A stretch of 64,000 bases of DNA from Neorhizobium galegae bv. orientalis str. HAMBI 540 (GTDB lineage: Bacteria; Pseudomonadota; Alphaproteobacteria; Rhizobiales; Rhizobiaceae): the NCBI RefSeq assembly GCF_000731315.1, contig NZ_HG938353.1:2604001-2668000 (forward strand). Direction: 5' to 3'. The stretch's first letter is position 1. Every line of letters begins with the position of its first letter. Below are positions 37,324-46,921 of the stretch, one piece after another. Under the pieces are notes generated by a model. The model did no database searches. It saw nothing but the letters and a program-made list of their open reading frames with translations, and was not told where the DNA came from. Both the position numbers and the translations under genes were made by a program.

Positions 37324-38550
37324 ATGTATGAATATGCCGTCGCTTGGGAATGGCTGAGTTTCGCCGCCCGCTGGTTCCATGTCATCACGGCGATCGCCTG
37401 GATCGGCTCGTCGTTCTATTTCATCGCGCTCGATCTGGGGCTGACGAAGCGCCCGAACATGCCCGCCGGCGTCTATGGCGAGGAATGGCAGGTGCATGGC
37501 GGCGGTTTCTACCACGTCCAGAAATACCTGGTGGCGCCGGCACAGATGCCCGAACACCTGACCTGGTTCAAATACGAGAGCTATTTCACCTGGCTCTCCG
37601 GTTTCCTGATGCTCTGCATCGTCTATTACGGCGGCGCCGACCTGTTCCTGATCGATCGCACGGTGATGGCTCTCGCGCCCTGGCAGGCAATCCTGTTGTC
37701 GCTCGCATCGCTGTCGATCGGCTGGATCATCTACGACCTGCTCTGCAAGTCACCACTCGGAAAGAATACCTGGGGGCTGATGGGGCTGCTCTTCCTGGTG
37801 CTGATCGCCATGGCCTGGGGTTATACGCAGATATTCTCCGGCCGCGCCGCCTTCCTGCATCTCGGCGCGTTCACCGCGACGATCATGTCCGCCAACGTCT
37901 TCTTCATCATCATCCCCAATCAGAAGATCGTCGTCGCCGACCTGATCGCGGGCCGCACGCCCGACCCGAAATACGGCATGATTGCCAAGCAGCGTTCGCT
38001 GCACAACAACTACCTGACGCTGCCCGTCATCTTCTTCATGCTCTCCAACCACTATCCGCTGGCGTTTGCGACCCATTTCAACTGGGTGATCGCCGCACTC
38101 GTCTTCCTGATGGGCGTGACGATCAGGCACTGGTTCAACACCACCCACGCCCGCAAGGGCAAGCCGACCTGGACCTGGCTGGTGACGGTTCTGCTCTTCA
38201 TCGTCATCATGTGGCTTTCGACCGTGCCGAAAGTACTGACCGGCGAGACCGAGACCTCGATGACCCCGGTCGCCCAGAAATTCGCGGCCAATGCCCATTT
38301 CGGTGCAGCGAGGGACGTCGTGCAGGCGCGCTGTTCCATGTGCCATGCGGCTGAACCCGTTTATGAAGGCGTCAATTTCACCCCGAAATCCGTCAGACTG
38401 GAGACTGACGCAGAGATTGCCGCCCACGCGCGGGAGATCTATATCCAGGCGGGCCGCAGTCACGCCATGCCGCCCGGCAATGTCACCGCCATCTCGCCGG
38501 ACGAACGCCGGCTGCTGACGGCCTGGTACGAAAGCACGATATCCCAATGA
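37324..38550 (+). CDS. puuD: membrane urate oxidase with cytochrome c domain (PuuD)
   Basis: This is a 408-residue PuuD-type urate hydroxylase. The N-terminal urate oxidase domain (DUF989) spans about 300 residues with roughly eight transmembrane helices (FHVITAIAWIGSSFYF, FLMLCIVYYGGADLF and others). The C-terminal soluble cytochrome c has the haem motif CSMCH and a candidate Met ligand in HAMPPGN. It oxidises urate and passes electrons to the respiratory chain without making peroxide. The guaD start overlaps its stop by 4 bp, so the two form an operon. Confidence 0.95.
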   Translation: MYEYAVAWEWLSFAARWFHVITAIAWIGSSFYFIALDLGLTKRPNMPAGVYGEEWQVHGGGFYHVQKYLVAPAQMPEHLTWFKYESYFTWLSGFLMLCIVYYGGADLFLIDRTVMALAPWQAILLSLASLSIGWIIYDLLCKSPLGKNTWGLMGLLFLVLIAMAWGYTQIFSGRAAFLHLGAFTATIMSANVFFIIIPNQKIVVADLIAGRTPDPKYGMIAKQRSLHNNYLTLPVIFFMLSNHYPLAFATHFNWVIAALVFLMGVTIRHWFNTTHARKGKPTWTWLVTVLLFIVIMWLSTVPKVLTGETETSMTPVAQKFAANAHFGAARDVVQARCSMCHAAEPVYEGVNFTPKSVRLETDAEIAAHAREIYIQAGRSHAMPPGNVTAISPDERRLLTAWYESTISQ

Positions 38551-39926
38551 CCCAGATGCTGATCCGCGGACGGCTGCTCTCCTTCAAGCGCGCTCCGCAC
38601 TCGCTGACCGACACGGACAGTTACGCCTATGAGAGCGACGGCGCGCTGCTGATCGACGGGAACACGATTTCGGTTGCCGGCAGCTACGGAACGGTCAAGG
38701 CGATTGCGCCCGAAGGGATAGAGGAGATCGACCACCGCCCGCATCTGATCCTGCCCGGCTTCATCGACATGCATCTGCATTTCCCGCAGATGCAGGTAAT
38801 CGCCTCCTACGCCGCCAATCTGCTCGAATGGCTGAACACTTATACTTTCCCGGAGGAATGCCGGTTCGTCGAGAGCGAGCATGCGGCCCGCATCGCCACG
38901 CATTTCTATGACGAGTTGCTGCGCCACGGCACCACCACGGCGGTCGCCTACTGCTCCGTTCACAAGACCTCTGCCGACGCCTTCTTTGCCGAAGCGCTAA
39001 AGCGCGACATGTGCATGGTCGGTGGCAAGGTGATGATGGACCGCAACGCCCCGCAGGGCCTGCTCGATACGCCACAGATGGGTTATGACGAAACCCGCGC
39101 GGTAATTGCCGACTGGCACGGCAAGGGCCGCTGCCACGTCGCCATCACCCCGCGCTTCGCGATCACCTCGACGCCCGCCCAGATGAAGGCCGCCCAGGCG
39201 CTGGCGCAGGAGTTTCCCGACCTGCATATCCAGACGCACCTTTCCGAAAACCACGAGGAGATCCGCTATACGGGCGAGCTTTATCCGGACGCCAGGGACT
39301 ATACCGACATCTACGTCCATTACGGCCTTCTAGGCCCCAAGACCCTGCTCGGCCATGCGATCCATCTTTCCGACCGCGAAGCCGATGTGTTGTCGGAGGC
39401 CGGCGCCGTCGCCGTCCACTGCCCGACCTCCAACCTCTTCCTCGGCTCCGGCCTGTTTCCGATGAAATCGCTGATGCGGCGGGAAAAGCCGGTCAGGGTG
39501 GCGGTCGCCACCGATATCGGCGGCGGATCGAGCTATTCGATGCTGCGGACGATGGACGAGGCCTACAAGATCCAGCAGCTCCTCGGCGAGCGTCTGAACC
39601 CGCTCGAAAGCTTCTACCTGATGACCAGAGGCAATGCCGAGGCGCTGTCGATGGCGGAACGTATCGGCACGCTGGAGCCCGGCACAGATGCCGACCTCGT
39701 GGTGCTGAACGCCGCTTCGACGCCGGCCATGCGGCTGCGGATGGAAACAGTGAAGACGCTCGGGGAGGAACTATTCCTACTCCAGACCATGGGCGACGAC
39801 CGCGCCGTGGTCGAGACCTATGTGGCGGGAAAGGCCATGAAGCGCGAGATAGAAAGGCTCCAGGATACCGATAATACGCGTAAACAAGACGTCGCCGGCC
39901 CCATACTTGCGGTCCATCAAATATAA
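38547..39926 (+). CDS. guaD: guanine deaminase
   Basis: This is a 459-residue amidohydrolase that converts guanine to xanthine. The zinc site is visible: DMHLHFPQ (His-x-His), HLSENHEEI and a late Asp in VATDIGGGSS. The PGFIDMHLHFPQMQ and EEC segments match GuaD rather than other deaminases. It is translated in a 4-bp overlap with puuD. With XdhAB it channels guanine to urate, so the locus covers the purine path from guanine and xanthine to 5-hydroxyisourate. Confidence 0.95.
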   Translation: MTQMLIRGRLLSFKRAPHSLTDTDSYAYESDGALLIDGNTISVAGSYGTVKAIAPEGIEEIDHRPHLILPGFIDMHLHFPQMQVIASYAANLLEWLNTYTFPEECRFVESEHAARIATHFYDELLRHGTTTAVAYCSVHKTSADAFFAEALKRDMCMVGGKVMMDRNAPQGLLDTPQMGYDETRAVIADWHGKGRCHVAITPRFAITSTPAQMKAAQALAQEFPDLHIQTHLSENHEEIRYTGELYPDARDYTDIYVHYGLLGPKTLLGHAIHLSDREADVLSEAGAVAVHCPTSNLFLGSGLFPMKSLMRREKPVRVAVATDIGGGSSYSMLRTMDEAYKIQQLLGERLNPLESFYLMTRGNAEALSMAERIGTLEPGTDADLVVLNAASTPAMRLRMETVKTLGEELFLLQTMGDDRAVVETYVAGKAMKREIERLQDTDNTRKQDVAGPILAVHQI

Positions 39927-40134
39927 GAGTTTCAGCATTTAAGCATATATAAACTATACAATATTAAGAATAGTCATGACGACACGATCCGGTGGCCATG
40001 ACGGCGCAGCACTTTCGTCATGCCTTGCCATTCATCGTTGAACCTTCGCAAAACTGAATTGCAGCGCCAGCCAACGGCTGTCTGCGCGCCAGATCCGCCG
40101 GGTTCGCGACTGCATTTCAGATTGTGAGGGGACG

Positions 40135-42111
40135 ATGTCATTTCTGAAGAATGCGAGCATTCGCACCAAAATCCTGTCGGTAATCATTCCGCTCTGCGTG
40201 GTCGGGCTGGGGGCTACCGGGTTCGTTGCGAGCCGATACAAGGCTGCCGACACCAGCTATAGCAACTTCATCTCGACCGACAACGCCACGGCCGTCGAGA
40301 TCGCCCGCGCCAACCGAAGCCTGTCGGTCTCGGCCTACGCAGCCTATCAGACTCTATCCTACCATGTCGCCGATCCCGAGCTTAAGGCGGTGATCGATTC
40401 CTACAAGCAGAGCACCGCCAGCCTTTTGAAGCGGCTCGACAACATCAAAACGGCCCTGCCACGCAAGGCTGCGGACATCGATGCGTTGATCGCCAAGGTC
40501 AAGCAGGTCCTCGCACTGACCGATCAGGCCGTTCAATACGGCTCAGAGGATCGCAAAGACGAGGCCAGAGCGGCCCTGATGAAAGCCGACAAGCTGGTCG
40601 CGCCCCTGACCACGGATATTGCAGGCTTCCTCGACACCTTCAGCAACGAGATCGTCAAGACCAGCGGCGCTCTCACGGATCAGACCGACTCGACGATCCT
40701 GACCGCCCTCTCGACCCTTGTGGTCGTCTTCGCGTTCGGCATCATCGCCGCCCTGCTGATTGCCGCAAAAGGCATTACCACGCCGGTCGCACGACTGCGC
40801 GAACGGATGACATCGCTTGCCGCTGGCAATACCGAGGCGCCGGTCGAAGGCCAGGACCGCCGCGACGAACTCGGCCAGATGGCGGCAGCCGTCGCCGTGT
40901 TCTGCGACAATGCGATCGAGCGCCTCCGCCTGGAGCGGGAAGCCGACAGCAATCGCAGCCTCTCGGAACGCGAGCGCATCGAGCGCGAAGCCCAGAAGGC
41001 CAAGGAAGCGGCCGATACCCAGTTCGCCGTGGACCAGCTTGCAGCCGCTCTCGGCCATCTCGCCGATGGTGACGTCGTCTACCGGATCGAGACGCCTTTC
41101 GTCGCCCATCTCGATGCGCTTCGCTCCAACTTCAACGGCTCGGTCGCCAACCTGCAGGACGCGCTGCAGGCCGTCGGCCAGAATGCCCGCGGCATCGACG
41201 CCGGCGCCAACGAGATCCGGTCCGCGGCCGACGACCTCTCCAAGCGCACCGAGCAGCAGGCTGCCTCCGTCGAGGAAACAGCCGCAGCACTGGAAGAAAT
41301 CACCACCACGGTGAAGGATTCCAGCAAGCGCGCCGAAGAAGTCGGAGGCCTGGTCGCCAAGGCGCGCGAGGGTGCGGAAAAGTCCGGCGCCGTTGTGCGC
41401 AATGCCGTCACCGCCATGCAGGAGATCGAACGTTCTTCGGCCGAGATCACCAATATCATCGGCGTCATCGACGAGATCGCCTTCCAGACCAACCTGCTCG
41501 CGCTCAACGCGGGCGTCGAAGCGGCACGCGCAGGCGAGGCCGGCAAGGGTTTTGCCGTCGTCGCCCAGGAAGTGCGCGAACTGGCCCAACGCTCCGCCAA
41601 GGCCGCCAAGGAGATCAAGGAATTGATCACCAAGTCGGGCGAGCACGTCCGTTCGGGCGTCAGCCTCGTCGGCGAAACCGGCAAGGCGCTGGGGGTGATC
41701 GTCGTCGAGGTCCAGGAGATCAACCGGCACGTCAGCGCGATCGTCGACTCCTCGCGCGAACAGTCGCTCGGCCTGCAGGAAATCAACACGGCCATCAACA
41801 CGATGGACCAGAGCACCCAGCAGAACGCCGCGATGGTCGAACAGTCGACGGCCGCGAGCCATAGCCTCGCCAAGGAAGCGGCAGCCCTCAACCAGCTGCT
41901 GTCACGCTTCGACGTCGGCCGGTCCGAGGGACGGACCGTATCGGCCGCAGGGCGAACACCGGCTTCCAAGACATCGCCCGTTCACGCCGCCGCCGACAGA
42001 TCAACGCCTGCCCCCTCTCCCGCACGGGCGCTCGGCCGCAAGGTTGCCAGTGCATTCGGCGGCGGTGCGGCGAGCGCAGCGGTTGCGCAGGATAGCTGGG
42101 AAGAGTTCTGA
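40135..42111 (+). CDS. methyl-accepting chemotaxis protein
   Basis: This is a 658-residue chemoreceptor. Two membrane helices (about 12-31 and 188-212) flank a helical-bundle periplasmic sensor domain of about 150 residues. A HAMP domain and a second HAMP-like segment follow (about 213-360). The cytoplasmic signalling domain (about 375-600) has the highly conserved hairpin tip [33 protein letters not shown]. The C-terminus DSWEEF resembles a receptor-modification tether but is not the enteric NWETF. The ligand is unknown; the closeness to purine genes is only suggestive. Confidence 0.93.
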   Translation: MSFLKNASIRTKILSVIIPLCVVGLGATGFVASRYKAADTSYSNFISTDNATAVEIARANRSLSVSAYAAYQTLSYHVADPELKAVIDSYKQSTASLLKRLDNIKTALPRKAADIDALIAKVKQVLALTDQAVQYGSEDRKDEARAALMKADKLVAPLTTDIAGFLDTFSNEIVKTSGALTDQTDSTILTALSTLVVVFAFGIIAALLIAAKGITTPVARLRERMTSLAAGNTEAPVEGQDRRDELGQMAAAVAVFCDNAIERLRLEREADSNRSLSERERIEREAQKAKEAADTQFAVDQLAAALGHLADGDVVYRIETPFVAHLDALRSNFNGSVANLQDALQAVGQNARGIDAGANEIRSAADDLSKRTEQQAASVEETAAALEEITTTVKDSSKRAEEVGGLVAKAREGAEKSGAVVRNAVTAMQEIERSSAEITNIIGVIDEIAFQTNLLALNAGVEAARAGEAGKGFAVVAQEVRELAQRSAKAAKEIKELITKSGEHVRSGVSLVGETGKALGVIVVEVQEINRHVSAIVDSSREQSLGLQEINTAINTMDQSTQQNAAMVEQSTAASHSLAKEAAALNQLLSRFDVGRSEGRTVSAAGRTPASKTSPVHAAADRSTPAPSPARALGRKVASAFGGGAASAAVAQDSWEEF

Positions 42112-42140
42112 TCGGGCCCTTCCAGCGCACGGCAACAGGC

Positions 42141-42174
42141 AAGAAAGCGGGCGGCAATTGCCGCCCGCTTTCTT
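42141..42174. terminator. bidirectional terminator (34-bp perfect palindrome)
   Basis: The 22-bp GC palindrome (42147-42168, centre AATT) is flanked by AAGAAA and TTTCTT, so all 34 bases are self-complementary. On the plus strand it ends in TTTCTTT, 30 bases past the chemoreceptor stop codon. Confidence 0.85.
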
Positions 42175-42472
42175 TGTAGCTCGGCTGCAGCGTAGGACAC
42201 AGGAAAAGAAAAAGCCGCTCCATGAGTGGGTGACCCGCCGATCTCGGCGGCCGCCAGCCTTCTTTGGCCACCGGGACCAGTCGCTCAGCCCGGCGCGCGA
42301 CGCGCTGTTGAAATGGACCGTCCAGAAGCCGGCGGAAGAGCCGGGTACACCTGCCCTGCGCAAGCCTATACGCACCGCGGGGAAAACCTGATCATTTTCG
42401 GTGACCGGCGCCGAAAATTTATGCTAGTTCCTTGCCCGTCTTGTATTCCCGCCTTCGAAAGCAACTCGACTG
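42175..42472. other. intergenic region upstream of lldD-like gene
   Basis: These 298 bases hold no gene that I can support. Reading frames on both strands lack ribosome-binding sites and protein-like composition. It must contain the promoter of the lldD-like gene. Confidence 0.45.
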
Positions 42473-43618
42473 ATGTCCAAACCGCTGACCATCGCAGACC
42501 TGAAAATCCTTGCCCGCCGTCGGGTGCCAAAGATGTTCTTCGACTATGCCGACAGCGGCGCCTGGACCGAGGGAACTTATCGGGCGAACGAGGAAGACTA
42601 TTCCAGGATCAAGCTGCGCCAGCGCGTCCTGGTCGACATGACCAACCGCACGCTCGAAACCACGATGATCGGCGAAAAGGCCGCGATGCCCGTGGCGCTG
42701 GCGCCGACCGGCATGACCGGCATGCAGCATGCCGACGGCGAGATGCTGGCCGCCAAGGCGGCGGAAGAATTCGGCGTGCCCTTCACGCTCTCGACCATGA
42801 GCATCTGCTCGATCGAAGACGTTGCCTCGGTGACCACGAAACCTTTCTGGTTCCAGCTCTACGTGATGAAGGACCGCGGCTTCGTCGAACGGCTGATCGG
42901 CCGCGCCAAGGCGGCGAAATGCTCGGCGCTCGTCGTCACCGCCGACCTGCAGATCCTAGGCCAGCGCCACAAGGACCTTCGCAATGGCCTTGCCGCTCCG
43001 CCGAAGCCGACGCTCAACGCGGCCCTGCAACTCGTGACGCGCCCGAGATGGTGCCTGGAAATGCTTCAGACCAAGCGCCGCGGTTTCGGCAATATCGTCG
43101 GCCATGCGAGCAATGTTTCCGACCTCTCCTCGCTTGGCGCCTGGACCGCCGAACAGTTCGACCCACGGCTGTCCTGGGACGACATCCGCTGGATCAAGGA
43201 CCTCTGGGGCGGCAAGATGATCATCAAGGGCATACTCGACGAAGAGGATGCGCGCGCTGCCGCCGACACCGGCGCGGACGCGATCATCGTCTCCAACCAC
43301 GGCGGCCGCCAGCTCGATGGCGCACCGTCCTCGATCAGCATGCTGCCGAAAATCGTCGAAGCGGTGGGCGACCGGATCGAAGTGCATGTGGACGGCGGCA
43401 TCCGCTCGGGCCAGGACGTGCTGAAGGCCGTGGCGCTCGGCGCCCGCGGCACCTATATCGGCCGGCCTTTCCTCTACGGCCTCGGCGCCCTGGGCAAGGA
43501 GGGCGTCACGACGACGCTCGAGATCATCCGCAAGGAACTCGACATCACCATGGCACTCTGCGGCAAGCGGGATATCCAGCATATCGACCGCAACATCCTC
43601 GCCAACATGCCGTTCTGA
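42473..43618 (+). CDS. lldD: FMN-dependent alpha-hydroxy-acid dehydrogenase (L-lactate dehydrogenase type)
   Basis: This is a 381-residue TIM-barrel flavoenzyme. The FMN site and active residues are clear: ALAPTGMTGM, the Tyr/Gln pair in FQLYVMKD, TADLQILGQR, and the catalytic block IIVSNHGGRQLDG with the proton-abstracting His. VDGGIRSGQDVLKA and GARGTYIGRPFLYG follow. It should oxidise L-lactate or another 2-hydroxy acid to the keto acid, with electrons to the quinone pool. It is the last clearly core-like gene before the accessory region. Confidence 0.92.
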   Translation: MSKPLTIADLKILARRRVPKMFFDYADSGAWTEGTYRANEEDYSRIKLRQRVLVDMTNRTLETTMIGEKAAMPVALAPTGMTGMQHADGEMLAAKAAEEFGVPFTLSTMSICSIEDVASVTTKPFWFQLYVMKDRGFVERLIGRAKAAKCSALVVTADLQILGQRHKDLRNGLAAPPKPTLNAALQLVTRPRWCLEMLQTKRRGFGNIVGHASNVSDLSSLGAWTAEQFDPRLSWDDIRWIKDLWGGKMIIKGILDEEDARAAADTGADAIIVSNHGGRQLDGAPSSISMLPKIVEAVGDRIEVHVDGGIRSGQDVLKAVALGARGTYIGRPFLYGLGALGKEGVTTTLEIIRKELDITMALCGKRDIQHIDRNILANMPF

Positions 43619-44036
43619 CGACTGAGTGAGAAGGCCGCTCAGAAAAGTCACGAATCCCAGAACGCGTGTCATTATTGACCGCTCTGAAACGTCATGGTTC
43701 TAAAAACCTCGCGATTCCGCGCCACCGACACATAGAGCTCGTTCACATCGTCTCTGCGACGTCCGGCTTCAAAAATTCGATTGGCGTGACGGTAAAGCGG
43801 CTTCCCGGTGCCGGTCTCCACAGACGCTATAAGGCATCGTTTGTGTATCGCCTCGGCGCCAGCAGCACGAAGTGAGCTTGATCCTCTCCGTTGCGAAGCG
43901 ATGGGCCATCGAATAAGCCAGCTCACCGTTTCAGGCCTTCTGCCAAACTAGGTGGCATTTGAGCATTGATGTTCCCGCGACCTTAAAATCCCTCCCGTTA
44001 TGAAATGCCATCGACAGCTAGGTCGGCGAGGGAACT
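43619..44036. other. gene-free stretch at the edge of the accessory region
   Basis: These 418 bases have lower GC than the flanks and only short open frames without convincing start signals (plus strand 43666-43875, minus strand 43672-43926). They may be decayed sequence at an insertion boundary. No terminal repeat, tRNA or integrase fragment could be recognised. Confidence 0.5.
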
Positions 44037-44738
44037 ATGACGAAAGCCGCGGAGAAGATTGAAGAGTCCGAAACGAACGTTCGCTTGCGAGCGCAGATGA
44101 TTGTCTCCCCAGGTGTGGAGCTGCTCTGGGACCTCATTGCGGTCGGTGGATACCACCTGAAGGATCCGCTCTTTCGCAAGGGGGTCTACTTCGAACAGTT
44201 CAAGCAGGATGCAGTGGACTGCGTTCTCCGTGTCGCCCTTAAGCACCGGGACCATCCGCGAGAATGTTGGCGCGCTGCAGTGACAACCTTCCGCGAGATA
44301 AACGCGGAGCTCGAAATTGTCGAAACGCCTGGGATCGAGGTGCCTTCGTATGACCGCTTCAACGAACAGCTCAGGAGCTGTGAAGTCTCAGAAGGAAAGG
44401 CCATGGCTAAGGCGCTTGGCGACTTCGAAACCGATACGGCCAAGGCCGAGAACCCCCGCCTTGCGGCCCCAGACCCGGCGCTTCAGGGGATAGAGGCCTT
44501 GTGTCTCCCAGCTTCCGTCCCGGACCCAGGCCTCGGCGCCGATCATGCCGCGGGACTGGACCAGCATCATCGCCACGCCGAGATCGGCCACGTCGTTGGT
44601 CAGCACATCGGGCGTATTGGTGACATTTATGCCCCGTTGCCGGCAGGCGTCCAGGTTGACCGCATCGTAACCGACCCCATAGACCGAGACGAGCTCGAGC
44701 TTCGGCAGCTTACCGATCAGTTCGGCGGAAGCGCCTAG
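44037..44738 (+). CDS. hypothetical protein, probably chimeric at its 3' end
   Basis: The frame encodes 233 residues after a good ribosome-binding site (GAGGGAAC). Only about the first 122 residues look independent: a soluble, charged, helical protein (RLRAQMIVSPGVELLWDLIAVGG, then YFEQFKQDAVDCVL). From about 44405 onward the frame runs antisense to the truncated D-2-hydroxyacid dehydrogenase on the other strand and has the composition of a shadow. The natural C-terminus was probably lost at the same junction. I do not recognise the family. Confidence 0.45.
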   Translation: MTKAAEKIEESETNVRLRAQMIVSPGVELLWDLIAVGGYHLKDPLFRKGVYFEQFKQDAVDCVLRVALKHRDHPRECWRAAVTTFREINAELEIVETPGIEVPSYDRFNEQLRSCEVSEGKAMAKALGDFETDTAKAENPRLAAPDPALQGIEALCLPASVPDPGLGADHAAGLDQHHRHAEIGHVVGQHIGRIGDIYAPLPAGVQVDRIVTDPIDRDELELRQLTDQFGGSA

Positions 44739-44900
44739 CTCCCCGCGCGTGGCGATGGCGCGGATACCGGCGGCGTGCTGGCTTACGAAGGCATCACGGT
44801 CGGCGGCCTCGTAGAGCTTCAGGACATTGTACTGCGCTTCCAGTTCGACCAGATCCCATTCCGGATATGGGCCGATCAGAAGGATATCGGGCTTGCTCAT
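44388..44900 (-). pseudogene. 3'-truncated D-2-hydroxyacid dehydrogenase
   Basis: Residues 1-164 match the N-terminal half of a D-2-hydroxyacid dehydrogenase (glyoxylate/2-ketogluconate reductase type): substrate-domain motif VSVYGVGYDAVN, TPDVLTNDVADLG and the first NAD-binding loop GVLGLGRIGFEVAKRL. Family members have about 310-330 residues, with the catalytic Arg, Glu and His in the second half. Here the homology stops at about 44409 and seven foreign codons follow. The catalytic residues are therefore missing and the product cannot be active. It is the last gene of the minus-strand catabolic block. Confidence 0.85.
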
Positions 44901-44914
44901 GTTTCCTCCAAGTT

Positions 44915-45463
44915 TCAGTTCGAGCGCCTCTGGCGGGCCGCCAGCAGCGTCATTGCCATCGAGACGATGGATTCAAGCGACTGGTTGATGTCGACGGTCG
45001 CAACGTCCGGCTCCGTAGTCGGAAGCTCGAGCGTCGCAAGTTGGCTGTCGAGAAGCGACAGCGGCATGTATTCGTGCTTGCGGGCGGCCATGCGTGCAGC
45101 CAGCAGCATCCGGTCTCCCTGCAGGAAGACGAAGGTCATCGGCCGCCCGGACAACGACCTCAATCGATCCCGATACGTGCGCTTCAGTGCCGAGCAGGAG
45201 ACGACGATATCGCCCGTCCCCGCGAGACGATGGCCGAACGCATCGAGCCAGGGCCAGCGGTCTTCGTCCTCCAGCGGCGTTCCCATCCGCATCTTGCGGA
45301 CATTGGAGGGCGGATGCAGGCCGTCGCCCTCGATGAAGCCGCAGCCAAGATAGTCCGCCAACCTCTCTCCAACCGACGACTTGCCGCAGCCCGAGACGCC
45401 CATCACGACGATCGGCCCGAAGCCTCCGGCCTCAGAGGCTGGTGGTGATGCCGCCATCAACAT
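44915..45463 (-). CDS. gntK: gluconokinase
   Basis: This is a 182-residue P-loop kinase that phosphorylates gluconate to 6-phosphogluconate. Visible motifs are the Walker A GVSGCGKSSVG, FIEGDGLHPPSNVRKM (substrate site), CSALKRTYRDRLR and the lid region ARKHEYMPLSLLDSQLATLE. The chosen ATG overlaps the end of the upstream SDR gene by 32 bp and has no clear ribosome-binding site, so the true start could be a few codons further in. It forms a sugar-acid module with the gluconate-5-dehydrogenase-like SDR. Confidence 0.9.
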   Translation of the reverse strand: MLMAASPPASEAGGFGPIVVMGVSGCGKSSVGERLADYLGCGFIEGDGLHPPSNVRKMRMGTPLEDEDRWPWLDAFGHRLAGTGDIVVSCSALKRTYRDRLRSLSGRPMTFVFLQGDRMLLAARMAARKHEYMPLSLLDSQLATLELPTTEPDVATVDINQSLESIVSMAMTLLAARQRRSN

Positions 45464-46196
45464 AGAGCGTGTGTCCGTTCACAAAGGAGGAGGCCTTGCT
45501 CGACAGGAAGACGGCCGCACCGACCAGTTCCTCGACGTCGCCCCAGCGTCCGGCGGGCGTGCGCTTCTCCAGCCAGGACGAGAATTCCTGGCTGTCGACC
45601 AAGGCCTGGTTCAACGGTGTCTTAAAGTAGCCGGGCGCGAGCGCATTGATCTGCAGGCCGTGCTTGGCCCAGTCGGTGCACATGCCGCGCGTCAGGTTCT
45701 TCACCGCCCCTTTCGTCGCCGTATAGGGAGCGATGCCGGGGCGCGCGAGCTCGCTCTGCACCGAGGCGATGTTGATGATCTTGCCCCGTCCGCGGCCGAT
45801 CATGTGTCGGGCCACCGCCTGGCCAACGTAGAAGACGCTGGAGACGTTGGTCTTCAGCAACTGCTCCCAGCGGTCGATGGGGAAATCCTCGAGCGGGCTG
45901 CGGAACTGCATCCCGGCATTGTTGACCAGGATGTCGATCGCACCGACTTCGGCCTCGATCGCATCGACCCCGCGCTTCACGGCCTCGGCGTCCGTCACGT
46001 CGAAGTCAGATACCGAAACCGTCGCACCAGTTTCCTTGAGCTGTCCTGCAGCGGTCTCGAGCTTGGCCCTGTCACGGCCGTTCAGAACGATGGAAGCTCC
46101 GTGTTCCGCGAGGCCTCTGGCAAGCGCAAAGCCGATACCCTGCGACGATCCCGTTACCAGGGCTCTGTATCCTGTCAGATCGAAAAGATAAGCCAT
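45432..46196 (-). CDS. gluconate 5-dehydrogenase-like SDR
   Basis: This is a 254-residue classical SDR beginning MAYLFDLTGYRALVTGSSQGIGFALARGL, the usual start of gluconate 5-dehydrogenases (IdnO/Gno group), which interconvert 5-ketogluconate and gluconate with NADP. NNAG and the catalytic YTATKGAVK are present, and the C-terminus DGGI is typical. Next to gluconokinase this predicts entry of a keto-sugar acid into the 6-phosphogluconate pool. Related 2-deoxygluconate dehydrogenases cannot be excluded. Confidence 0.85.
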   Translation of the reverse strand: MAYLFDLTGYRALVTGSSQGIGFALARGLAEHGASIVLNGRDRAKLETAAGQLKETGATVSVSDFDVTDAEAVKRGVDAIEAEVGAIDILVNNAGMQFRSPLEDFPIDRWEQLLKTNVSSVFYVGQAVARHMIGRGRGKIINIASVQSELARPGIAPYTATKGAVKNLTRGMCTDWAKHGLQINALAPGYFKTPLNQALVDSQEFSSWLEKRTPAGRWGDVEELVGAAVFLSSKASSFVNGHTLYVDGGITTSL

Positions 46197-46205
46197 ACGA
46201 GACCC

Positions 46206-46907
46206 CTACCGCGCCAGCGTCTGTTTGATGCCCGCGATACCGCGGCGCAGGAAAGGATCCGTGTGGATGTAGAAGAACTGGACGCCCTTCTCCAGCCAGT
46301 GTGGCAGCTCTTCGGCAGTGGCGAGAGTCCCCGATACCCTACCTGCCGCACGGATCTTGTCGACGGCTACGGCGACCTTCTCCATGACGGCGGCGGGGCG
46401 CGGCTCGCCGAACGGTGGCGCAGGCGGGTAGCCCATGTTTTGCGACAGGTCGCCAGGACCGATGAAGAACACGTCGATGCCTTCGACTGTCAGCATCTCG
46501 TCGAGACTGTCGATCGCATCCATCGTCTCGATCATGGCAACGACGAGGCGTTTATCGTAGTCGGAGGGGAGCGCGTATCGGACCGCATCCACGACGGCGC
46601 GGGCCTGTTCGGCCGTGTCGATCATGGGAACCATGATGCCGTCGGCTCCAGCATTGAGATAGCGGATGATCAGCGGCCGCTCGTGGGAGTGGGGTCGGAC
46701 GATCTCCGCGCCGCCGACCGAGCGGACGATCTGCCCGGTGCTGCGCACGTCCTCGAAGCTCCAGGTGCCGTGCTCGCAGTCGACGAAGACCGAGTCCGCG
46801 CCAAGTTCGATCAGGCGTCCCGCCAGACCGGAGGACGCATGGTGGGTGTTGTACATGGTGATCGCTTCGCCAGCCAAAAGCCGCGAGCGCAACTTCGCTC
46901 CGTTCAT
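46206..46907 (-). CDS. HpcH/HpaI-family aldolase
   Basis: This is a 233-residue class II aldolase of the HpcH/HpaI/GarL superfamily. Metal-site and active residues are suggested by VFVDCEHGTWSFEDV, the Arg in IVRPHSH, GIMVPMIDTAEQA, AMIETMDAIDSLDEM (metal-binding Glu) and FFIGPGDLSQNMG (metal-binding Asp). Family members cleave 2-keto-3-deoxy or 4-hydroxy-2-oxo acids to pyruvate plus an aldehyde. Which of these it cleaves is not clear. It lies between the two SDR genes with gaps of about 10-15 bp, so it belongs to the same operon. Confidence 0.85.
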   Translation of the reverse strand: MNGAKLRSRLLAGEAITMYNTHHASSGLAGRLIELGADSVFVDCEHGTWSFEDVRSTGQIVRSVGGAEIVRPHSHERPLIIRYLNAGADGIMVPMIDTAEQARAVVDAVRYALPSDYDKRLVVAMIETMDAIDSLDEMLTVEGIDVFFIGPGDLSQNMGYPPAPPFGEPRPAAVMEKVAVAVDKIRAAGRVSGTLATAEELPHWLEKGVQFFYIHTDPFLRRGIAGIKQTLAR

Positions 46908-46921
46908 GATGACCTCCCAGT

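Noticed and set aside
40543..41862. 439-codon minus-strand frame opposite the chemoreceptor gene
   Set aside because: It is a shadow frame; the plus strand has the conserved chemoreceptor tip.
42001..42375. 124-codon minus-strand frame upstream of lldD
   Set aside because: It runs antisense through the end of the chemoreceptor gene and the terminator palindrome and has no protein-like pattern.
43666..43926. Two short overlapping frames (plus 69 aa, minus 84 aa) in the gap after lldD
   Set aside because: Neither has a convincing ribosome-binding site or recognisable motif; left as gene-free sequence.
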